Origin: Promineifilum sp.
GTDB lineage: Bacteria > Chloroflexota > Anaerolineae > Promineifilales > Promineifilaceae
Reading direction: 5' to 3'
Length of the DNA stretch: 64,000 nt
NCBI GenBank assembly: GCA_020634335.1
Contig: JACKBY010000010.1
Location: forward strand, 62,001-126,000
Shown here: positions 50,731 through 57,288 of the stretch, piece after piece
How the letters are laid out: every line of letters starts with the position of its first letter
Numbering within the stretch: position 1 is the stretch's first letter
Program-made: the position numbers and the translations under genes
Notes under the pieces: model-generated
Told to the model about the DNA's origin: nothing
What the model saw: only the letters and a program-made list of their open reading frames with translations
The model's database searches: none

Positions 50731-52860
50731 ATGGAACGCAAATTCTACCTCGAAGACATCCCCCTCGACGAGGCCTGGGCCGCCTTTCGCGCCGCGCTGG
50801 AAGCGGCCGGGCAGTGGCAACCGCTGGAGGCCGAAACCGTCCCCCTCGGCCAGGCCAACGGCCGCGTCACCGCCGCCGCCGTCTGGGCGCGCCTCTCCTC
50901 GCCCCACTACCACGCCGCGGCCATGGACGGCTATGCCGTGCGCGCCGCGGACACGGTGGGAGCAAGAGAGGGGGCGGCTTTGACTTTTGCGCTGCTCGAA
51001 GCGGGGGAGAGGGGGAGTGGGGGAGAGGGGGAACCAAAGATAGCCAGCGCCCCTGTCCCCGTGCCCCCTTTCTCCCCGGCTCCCTTGCCCCCTTCCCCCA
51101 CTGCGCAGCCCGTGAACACCGGCCAACCACTGCCGCCCTGGGCCAACGCGGTCATCATGATCGAGCACGTGCAGCCGGTGGCGTTGCCCGACGGCCGCTC
51201 CGGCATCAGCATCCGCGCTGCCGTGCCGCCCTGGCACCACGTCCGGCCGATGGGCGAGGACATGGTGGCGACCGAACTGGTGCTGCCCGCCAACCACCGG
51301 CTGCGGCCGGTCGATCTGGGCGCGCTGGCCGGGTCAGGCCACGCCACAGTCAGCGTCTATCGCCGGCCGCGCGTGGCGATCATCCCCACCGGCTCCGAGC
51401 TGGTGACCGTGGACGCGGGGGAGCCGCCGCCGGGGCGTATCATCGAGTACAACTCGCTGGTGCTGGCGGCGCAGGTGGAGAGTTGGGGCGGCCTCGCCAC
51501 GCGGCGGCCCATCACGCCCGACGACTTTGCGGCCATTCGCGCCGCTGTGCTGGCCGCCGCGCCCGACCACGACCTTATTCTCCTCAACGCCGGGTCGTCG
51601 GCCGGCAGCGAGGACTACACCGCCCACGTGGTCGAGTCCCTGGGCCGCCTCCTCGTCCACGGCGTCGCCGTGCGGCCGGGGCATCCGGTGGTGCTGGGAA
51701 CAGTAGAAATGACGAATGACGAATTACGAATGACGAATGAAGAGGAGCACGCCGAACTCGTCGTTCGTCGGCGTACGCGGAGGAACCCTCTGTCACGCGT
51801 CACGCCTATCATCGGCATACCCGGCTACCCGGTCAGCGCGGCCCTGACGGGCGAGATCTTCGTGGAGCCGCTGCTGGCCCAGTGGCAAGGGCAGCGGCCC
51901 CACCAGCCGGCCACACTGGAAGGAAACCTGACGCGCAAGCTCGTCTCGCCCACCGGCGACGAGGAGTTCGCTCGCGTGGTCGTCGGCCGCGTCGGCGATC
52001 GCAACACTGTCACGCCCATCAGCCGCGGCGCGGGGGTCATCACCTCGCTGGTGCGGGCCGACGGCATCGTGCGCGTGCCCCGCTTCAGCGAGGGCCACGA
52101 CGCCGGCGCACCCGTCACCGTCCATCTCTACCGCGATCCCCGCGACATCGCGCGGGCCATCGTCGCCATCGGCAGCCACGACCTGACACTCGATCTGATG
52201 GCCCAATTCCTGGCTGCCCGCCACGACGGGCTGCGCCTGGTCTCGGCCAACGTGGGCAGCCTGAGCGGGCTGGTGGCCCTGCGCCGCGGCGAGGCCCATC
52301 TGGCCGGATCGCACCTGCTGGACCTGGAGACGGGCGAATACAACCTGAGTTACATCCGGCGCTATCTGCCGGGCTGGGAAATCGCCCTGGTGTCGCTGGT
52401 CGGCCGCGAGCAAGGCTGGATGGTGTCGCCGGGCAATCCGCTGGGCCTGACCGGCTGGGCCGACGCCACCCGGCCCGACGTGAGTCTGGTCAACCGCCAG
52501 CGCGGCGCGGGCACGCGGGTGCTGCTCGACTATGAGTTGGGCAAATTGGGCATCGACCCGGCGGCGGTGCGCGGCTACGAGCGCGAGGAGTATACCCATC
52601 TGGCGGTGGCCGCGGCGGTAGCCTCCGGCGCGGCCGATGCCGGGCTGGGTATTCGCGCCGCCGCCCGCGCCCTGCACCTCGACTTCGTGCCTCTGGCCCG
52701 CGAGGCCTACGAGCTGGTGATCCCCCGCGCCCATTACGAGAGCGAGCGGCTGCGGCCGCTGCTCGATCTGCTGGCTGACGCCGAGTTCCGCGCCGCCGTG
52801 GCCGCCATGCCGGGCTACGACATCACCGGCATGGGCGACATGCGCCTCATCGTCGCCTGA
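50731..52860 (+). CDS. moeA: MoeA molybdopterin molybdotransferase fused to a periplasmic-binding-like (COG1910) domain
   Basis: Product of 709 residues. The MoeA part (1-~440) shows AAMDGYAVRAAD, NTGQPLPPWANAVIMIEHV, PTGSELV and GIPGYPVSA; it inserts molybdenum into molybdopterin. The C-terminal ~240 residues (RDIARAIVAIGSHDLTLDL to LIVA) are a type 2 periplasmic-binding fold that in relatives is thought to bind molybdate or tungstate. Two foreign segments are embedded in frame: a Gly/Glu then Pro-rich stretch (about 90-125) and a heptad-repeat segment MTNDELRMTNEEEHAELVVR (about 327-357) between VVLGTVE and TPIIGIPG. Whether the enzyme is active is open. Confidence 0.9.
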   Translation: MERKFYLEDIPLDEAWAAFRAALEAAGQWQPLEAETVPLGQANGRVTAAAVWARLSSPHYHAAAMDGYAVRAADTVGAREGAALTFALLEAGERGSGGEGEPKIASAPVPVPPFSPAPLPPSPTAQPVNTGQPLPPWANAVIMIEHVQPVALPDGRSGISIRAAVPPWHHVRPMGEDMVATELVLPANHRLRPVDLGALAGSGHATVSVYRRPRVAIIPTGSELVTVDAGEPPPGRIIEYNSLVLAAQVESWGGLATRRPITPDDFAAIRAAVLAAAPDHDLILLNAGSSAGSEDYTAHVVESLGRLLVHGVAVRPGHPVVLGTVEMTNDELRMTNEEEHAELVVRRRTRRNPLSRVTPIIGIPGYPVSAALTGEIFVEPLLAQWQGQRPHQPATLEGNLTRKLVSPTGDEEFARVVVGRVGDRNTVTPISRGAGVITSLVRADGIVRVPRFSEGHDAGAPVTVHLYRDPRDIARAIVAIGSHDLTLDLMAQFLAARHDGLRLVSANVGSLSGLVALRRGEAHLAGSHLLDLETGEYNLSYIRRYLPGWEIALVSLVGREQGWMVSPGNPLGLTGWADATRPDVSLVNRQRGAGTRVLLDYELGKLGIDPAAVRGYEREEYTHLAVAAAVASGAADAGLGIRAAARALHLDFVPLAREAYELVIPRAHYESERLRPLLDLLADAEFRAAVAAMPGYDITGMGDMRLIVA
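51000..51110. repeat. polypurine/polypyrimidine inverted repeat inside moeA
   Basis: GGGGGAGAGGGGGAGTGGGG on the left and CCCCCTTTCTCCCC, GCTCCCTTGCCCCCTTCCCC on the right; partly self-complementary. Similar tracts occur between the ATPase and permease genes (27945-28005) and before atpA (33753-33832). In moeA it is translated in frame. Confidence 0.7.
51708..51805. repeat. heptad repeat inside moeA
   Basis: ATGACGAATGACGAATTACG, AATGACGAATGAAGAGG, then CTCGTCGTTCGTCGGC and CTGTCACGCGTCACGC. Same phrase as the intergenic elements at 20224 and 35554. Complementary arms allow a hairpin; the frame is kept. Confidence 0.85.
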
Positions 52861-52878
52861 TGGCCGGGCCAACGCAAA

Positions 52879-52904
52879 CAGGGACACCCTTGCGGATGCC
52901 CCTG
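52879..52904. terminator. hairpin between moeA and DUF892 gene
   Basis: CAGGGACACCC-TTGCG-GATGCCCCTG, imperfect 10-11 base stem, 19 bases after the moeA stop and between converging genes. No T tract on the plus strand. Confidence 0.45.
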
Positions 52905-53008
52905 TCTCGCTGTGATTCCGATACGTTGCCGGTCAGGCCGATATAACCAATCGCCCCTTCCGCTTCACTGCCGGAAAATCAGCGCAATCTGCGGACAACT
53001 CTCTTCTT

Positions 53009-53521
53009 TTACTTTCGCGGGTCAGCCGCCGGCCCATTGGGGGGCGTCAGCCCGTCCGCCAACTGCTGCAAACGATAATCAGTCAATTCATCTTCCTGCA
53101 AATTCCATTCCAGCAGCGAAGCCACGTCCTTGAATCCCAATTCGTAGGCGCGGGCGATGGTCGCGCGGTAGGTCATAATTTCATACTGTTCGACCTTGCG
53201 TGCGGCCTCGATGAGTGCGCTGTCGAGCACCGGGCCAAAGGACACGCCAGACATGATTCTCTCCACCTCGTCGAGCAGCCCCTCGATCCCCCGGCAAACG
53301 TCGCCGTTAGGGGCCTGGCCGATCTCGCTTAGCGCCTGCTGCACGCGCCGCCGGTGGTGGCGGGTTTGCTCCAGATGGCGGGCCAGCCCGGCACGCAGTT
53401 CGGGCGCATCGGCGGCAACGGTCATCTTGGTCAGAGCGCGCACCAATTGTTGCTCGGCGCTGTAGATGTCCTGCAGATCATGGACGAACAATTCATCGAC
53501 TGTCTCGATTTCTGCCGCCAT
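53009..53521 (-). CDS. DUF892 (YciE/YciF-like) ferritin-type four-helix protein, copy 2
   Basis: Product of 170 residues. The DUF892 core is clear: ETVDELFVHDLQDIYSAEQQLVRAL, CRGIEGLLDEVERIM, ALIEAARKVEQYEIMTYR and LLEWNLQEDELTDYRL. Acidic and His residues at the helix positions (E, E...H, E, E...H/D) suggest a di-metal site as in E. coli YciF, a ferritin-like protein linked to stress. GGAGGT lies about 10 bases before ATG 53521. It is 73 bases downstream of a paralogue; the pair shares about one third of residues by eye. Confidence 0.9.
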   Translation of the reverse strand: MAAEIETVDELFVHDLQDIYSAEQQLVRALTKMTVAADAPELRAGLARHLEQTRHHRRRVQQALSEIGQAPNGDVCRGIEGLLDEVERIMSGVSFGPVLDSALIEAARKVEQYEIMTYRATIARAYELGFKDVASLLEWNLQEDELTDYRLQQLADGLTPPNGPAADPRK

Positions 53522-53594
53522 GAGCAAATCGACCTCCCGGAACGGGCGCCGGCCACGACCGGCACCCGTCTCCAGCGTGTGTGACCCGATCATT

Positions 53595-54101
53595 CTAGGC
53601 CAGCGCCTTCTCGTTGATGCCCGAGAACGACATGCGTCCTTCGGCCAGTTGCGTCAGGTGTTTGTTGGCCTCGCCTTCTTCATCGAGCGTCGTCTGCAAC
53701 AGATCGACCAGTTTCGAATGACCCAGGGCGCGGGCAAAGGCGCGGGCTGTGCCGTAGGCGGCCATCTCGTAATGTTCCACGCGCTGGGCCGCACCGATGA
53801 GGCCGGCATCCAGGATGTCGCCGGAGGCGGCGTTCTTGATCATGTCATCGCCTTCCTTAATCAGGCCCTGCATTCCCTTGCAGGTGACAGCCTTGGGCTC
53901 TTTGCCCAGCTCTTTGAAGGCCTTCTCCAGGCGGGTGACGTGGGTTCTAGTCTGCTTCAGATGATCCTTGAAGGCCGTCTTCAGCGAGTCGGAAGAGGCG
54001 GCGTCGGCCATCTTCGGCAGCGCTTCCACAAGCTGTTGCTCCGCGCTCAGCAAATCTTCCAGTTCATGTTCAAATAGTTGGTCTAGTGAGTTAATTTTCA
54101 T
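53595..54101 (-). CDS. DUF892 (YciE/YciF-like) ferritin-type four-helix protein, copy 1
   Basis: Product of 168 residues: LDQLFEHELEDLLSAEQQLVEAL, CKGMQGLIKEGDDMIKNA, AGLIGAAQRVEHYEMAAYGTA, LLQTTLDEEGEANKHLTQLA. Putative metal ligands are kept as in its neighbour. Optimal GGAGGT 6 bases before ATG. Lysine-rich compared with the Arg-rich copy downstream, so the two have diverged and may form a heteromer or serve different conditions. Probably cotranscribed with the gene at 53009. Confidence 0.92.
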   Translation of the reverse strand: MKINSLDQLFEHELEDLLSAEQQLVEALPKMADAASSDSLKTAFKDHLKQTRTHVTRLEKAFKELGKEPKAVTCKGMQGLIKEGDDMIKNAASGDILDAGLIGAAQRVEHYEMAAYGTARAFARALGHSKLVDLLQTTLDEEGEANKHLTQLAEGRMSFSGINEKALA

Positions 54102-54412
54102 CGTGTTACCTCCGTATGAATTTACCTTTTCCTGTTCCGAAAGACCTGATCGGTCAGCGATTGGTCAAGGAGCCGGCCGAACCGGCTGAACCGCGCCGAC
54201 CGCTCAGGTATCTATCGGCTGTACTCTCCAGTTTACGGAAAACAGCCCTGGTCACCATATGTCCCGATACAAAGCCGGGTACAGGCCGGGGTACATTTTG
54301 CGCCCGCCTTCACCTTAAGGTTTATTGACATTTTGGCGTCGTATGCTGGGCAAGATCGCCGCCACGGGGTATTGTGACCCGCCGGCGACCCTATTCGAGG
54401 AGATAGCTACCC
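54102..54412. other. 311-base divergent intergenic region: small hairpin, no gene
   Basis: Lies between divergent DUF892 and PHP genes, so promoters for both should be here. A hairpin AGCCGG-CCGAA-CCGGCT (54171-54187) and a TTGACA at 54325-54330 are visible; no -10 box at good spacing follows the latter. Base composition is lower in GC than the genes. Confidence 0.5.
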
Positions 54413-55354
54413 ATGGAAAGAACATTTATCGCTGACTTGCACAACCACACCACCGCTTCGGACGGGGAATATAGCCCCACCGAACTGGTGAACCAGGCCG
54501 CCGCGCTGGGCTTGCAGGCCCTGGGCGTGTCCGACCACGACACCCTCAACGGCCTGGACGAAGCGCTGGCCGCCGGGGCCGCGGCCGGGCTGCGCGTCGT
54601 GCCCGGCGTCGAGGTCTCGCTGCGCTTCAAGCGCCCCACCTTCACCGGCACGCTCCACTACCTGCTCTACATTCCCTATGACCTGCTGGGTGACCCCGAC
54701 TTTCGCCGGATGGCCGAGTCGATCTTCAGCCAGGGGCGCGGCGGCGGCCTGGTGCGCGCCCGCGTGGCGGCCATCAACGCCGAGTTCGGGCCGAACGGAG
54801 CCACGCCGCTGCTGACCCGCGACCTGACGGCCGAGGAGATCGAAGCCCTGGCCGACAACGTGACCCGCCGCCACTTCGCCGTGGCCCTGTCCACCAACCA
54901 CGGCCTGAACAAGGAGCAAGTCAACCTGCTCATCGGCAACGACAGCCGGGCCTACATCCCGTCGGGCATCGACCCGGCCACGCTGACGCCGCTGCTCCAT
55001 GCCTACCCCGAACTGGTGCGCGTTTTCGCCCACCCGGCGGCCGGCTCCTACCCCGGTGAGAGCCTCTACAACGAGGTGCTGCCGCCCATCGAGATAGTCG
55101 ACGGGCTGATGCCCGAATTCCTCGACGACAACCTGCTGGGGCTGGACGGCCTGGAAGTGGAATACCCCGGCCACGTCGCCGAGCATCGCGCGCTGATGGC
55201 GCAGTGGGCCGAGCGATATGACCTCATCCAGACGGGCGGCTCCGACTGCCACGACCGGGTCAACCGGCCGCTGGGTGTGGCGGGGGTGAACGAGGAAGCC
55301 TTGAACGCCCTCCTGGCCCTCATGGGCGAAGCGACGCCGGCCCCGGCGCGTTGA
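54413..55354 (+). CDS. PHP domain phosphoesterase
   Basis: Product of 313 residues. PHP motif I ADLHNHTTASDGEYSP, motif II VSDHDTLNGL, motif III VVPGVEVSLRF, a late HPAAGSYPGE and the final GGSDCHDRV supply the His/Asp metal ligands. This resembles RNase AM/TrpH-type 3',5'-nucleoside bisphosphate phosphatases but is longer in the middle. GAGGAG lies 10 bases before the ATG. Stand-alone gene; function in nucleotide or RNA-end metabolism is inferred from the family. Confidence 0.9.
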   Translation: MERTFIADLHNHTTASDGEYSPTELVNQAAALGLQALGVSDHDTLNGLDEALAAGAAAGLRVVPGVEVSLRFKRPTFTGTLHYLLYIPYDLLGDPDFRRMAESIFSQGRGGGLVRARVAAINAEFGPNGATPLLTRDLTAEEIEALADNVTRRHFAVALSTNHGLNKEQVNLLIGNDSRAYIPSGIDPATLTPLLHAYPELVRVFAHPAAGSYPGESLYNEVLPPIEIVDGLMPEFLDDNLLGLDGLEVEYPGHVAEHRALMAQWAERYDLIQTGGSDCHDRVNRPLGVAGVNEEALNALLALMGEATPAPAR

Positions 55355-55360
55355 GCCAAG

Positions 55361-55432
55361 AGGGGCGAGACAGGGCGGCGACCACAGCTTCTGCGCAACG
55401 AACGCCTGCCGGCCGCCCTGTCCCACCCCTAC
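55361..55432. repeat. GGGGCGAGACAGGGCGGC element
   Basis: GGGGCGAGACAGGGCGGC at the left and GGCCGCCCTGTCCCACCCCT at the right, complementary arms of about 17 bases; starts 6 bases after the PHP stop. Confidence 0.8.
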
Positions 55433-55494
55433 GACTTTGGATTAGATTGATCAGCACCGGTTACTGAAAAACGCCGCGCCGCTCCCGTTATTCA

Positions 55495-55523
55495 TTGCCC
55501 TGAAACACATGTTCTGTTAATAT
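55495..55523 (+). promoter_or_regulatory. promoter of the YcaQ-like gene, leaderless geometry
   Basis: TTGCCC (55495-55500), 17-base spacer, TAATAT (55518-55523), 10 bases before ATG 55534. Confidence 0.6.
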
Positions 55524-55533
55524 TCCGGCCACT

Positions 55534-56760
55534 ATGGCCCTGCTGACTCTCACGCCCCGGGAAGCGCGCCGCCTGGCCGTGGCCGCCCAACGACTTGAAG
55601 CGCCGCGGCCAGCCCCCTCCAAAGCCGACATCCTGGACACCATCCGGCACATCACCTGCCTGCAACTCGACCCGATCAACGTCGTGGCCCGCACTCAACT
55701 GTTGGTACTGTTCAGCCGCCTGGGCCGCTACGACCCGGCCGACCTGGAGACGCTGCTGTGGGATGACAAGCGGTTGTTCGAGTATTGGGCCCACGCGGCC
55801 TCCATCCTGCCGGTCGAGGACTTCCCCATCGTGCGACCGCAGATGACCCACCACAAGCCGGGCAACGGCGTCTGGAGCCGGCGCGTCCGCGAGTGGCTGG
55901 AGGCCAACGCGGGTTTCCGGCAAGCCATTCTCGACGAGATGGCCGCTCGCGGGCCGCTCTTTGCCGAGCAGATCGAGAGCCAGGCCAACGTTCCCTGGAC
56001 CTACGACAACACCTGGGGCGGCGGCAAGGACATCCGCATCATGCTCGACCTGCTGTGGTACCGAGGCTACGTCACCGTGACGCGGCGCATGGGCAACGGC
56101 TACGGCCTCAAGAAGCAGTGGGGGCTGATGGAGCACCAGTTGGGCCGCCGCGTCCACGAATCGCCGGCCGAGCGGCCCGTGCTGGTGCGGCGGGCGGTGG
56201 CCCGGGCGCTGCCGGCGCTCGGCCCGGCCCGCCTGCGCGACGTCAAACACTACTTCACCCGCCACCAGTACCCCGGTCTGGACCAGGCGCTGGCCGCCCT
56301 GGAGCGGGATGGCGTCATCCAGCAAGTCAGGCTGGCGGACGGCGACGGCGAGCGGCCCGGCCCGTGGTTTCTCCACCGCGACCTGCTGCCCACGCTGGAG
56401 CGCATTCGCCGCGAAGCGTGGCAGCCCCAGACCGTTCTCCTCTCCCCCTTCGACAACCTCATCGCCGACCGCGACCGCACCGAATTGCTCTTCGACTTTT
56501 ACTACCGCATCGAGATCTATACCCCGGCGGCCAAGCGGCAATACGGCTACTACGTTATGCCCATCCTCCACGGCGACAGGCTCATCGGCCGCGTCGATCC
56601 CCGAATGGATCGCAAGACGGGCCGGCTCCTCATCAATGCCGTGCATCTGGAGCCGGGCGTGACGCTGGACAGCCGGATACGCCCCGTCGTCGTGGAAGCG
56701 ATTGAGTCGCTGGCGGCCTTCCTCGGCGCGGAAGCCATCGACTACCCGCCCCCGCTGTAG
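55534..56760 (+). CDS. YcaQ/AlkX family (HTH_42) DNA glycosylase-like protein
   Basis: Product of 408 residues. It has the winged-helix architecture of the HTH_42 family. HITCLQLDPINVVART carries the QxD motif (Q-L-D) used by E. coli YcaQ to unhook DNA interstrand crosslinks. Other conserved segments: LFEYWAHAASILPVEDFP, LSPFDNLIADRDRTELLFDFYYRIEIY and PILHGDRLIGRVDPRMDRKTGRL. Likely a base-excision enzyme for bulky or crosslinked lesions. The stop codon TAG is part of the following CTGTAGCGCAAGCTG repeat. No ribosome site; the promoter is almost on top of the ATG. Confidence 0.9.
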   Translation: MALLTLTPREARRLAVAAQRLEAPRPAPSKADILDTIRHITCLQLDPINVVARTQLLVLFSRLGRYDPADLETLLWDDKRLFEYWAHAASILPVEDFPIVRPQMTHHKPGNGVWSRRVREWLEANAGFRQAILDEMAARGPLFAEQIESQANVPWTYDNTWGGGKDIRIMLDLLWYRGYVTVTRRMGNGYGLKKQWGLMEHQLGRRVHESPAERPVLVRRAVARALPALGPARLRDVKHYFTRHQYPGLDQALAALERDGVIQQVRLADGDGERPGPWFLHRDLLPTLERIRREAWQPQTVLLSPFDNLIADRDRTELLFDFYYRIEIYTPAAKRQYGYYVMPILHGDRLIGRVDPRMDRKTGRLLINAVHLEPGVTLDSRIRPVVVEAIESLAAFLGAEAIDYPPPL

Positions 56761-56780
56761 CGCAAGCTGTCCAGCTTGCG
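56757..56780. repeat. TGTAGCGCAAGCTG palindromic repeat containing a stop codon
   Basis: CGCAAGCTG-TC-CAGCTTGCG, preceded by TGTAG. The TAG of the upstream gene is the TAG of this repeat, so the element supplies the translation end. Confidence 0.8.
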
Positions 56781-56851
56781 GCCGGGCACAACGGCCCGTG
56801 CCCTCAAACCTTCCGGCTGGCACACAACAGACGCGATCCCACAGACTGCGC

Positions 56852-56857
56852 TACAAT
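56852..56857 (+). promoter_or_regulatory. -10 box of the GNAT gene
   Basis: TACAAT ends 7 bases before ATG 56865. No clear -35 box; leaderless start likely. Confidence 0.4.
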
Positions 56858-56864
56858 ATCCACC

Positions 56865-57275
56865 ATGTTCGACATCACCTTCTCCCAAACCACCGACGAC
56901 ATCGACTGGACGCGCCTGAAGGACGATCTGATGGCCGACGACTTCGACAACGGCCGCACGCCCGACGAGCTGCGGCGCTCCTTCGAGAACAGCGCCGTGG
57001 TGGCCTTTGCCCGGCACAACGGCCGGGTGATCGGCAAGGCCCGCGCCCTGTCCGACGGCGTGTGCAACGCCTACGTCGTGGATGTGTGGACCCACAGCGG
57101 CTACCGGCGGCGGGGCATCGCCTCACGATTGATGAGGCTGCTGGAGGAAAGGCTGGCGGGGCAACACGTTTACCTGTTCACCGACGACGCGGCAGCCCTC
57201 TATCGCAGTCTGGGGTATCGGCCGCAAGGCACGGGAATGAGCAAGGTGAGCGGCCGCTGGCTAAACCGCTTCTGA
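56865..57275 (+). CDS. GNAT family N-acetyltransferase
   Basis: Product of 136 residues. The acetyl-CoA binding segment is VVDVWTHSGYRRRGIASRLM (motif A, RxxGxA form), with a downstream ALYRSLGYRPQ typical of motif B. Acceptor unknown; the small size and lack of partners do not help. It converges on the large sensor gene at 57289 with only 13 bases between stops, and a small GGCCCGCCGGGGCC hairpin spans that gap. Confidence 0.88.
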   Translation: MFDITFSQTTDDIDWTRLKDDLMADDFDNGRTPDELRRSFENSAVVAFARHNGRVIGKARALSDGVCNAYVVDVWTHSGYRRRGIASRLMRLLEERLAGQHVYLFTDDAAALYRSLGYRPQGTGMSKVSGRWLNRF

Positions 57276-57288
57276 GGCCCGCCGGGGC

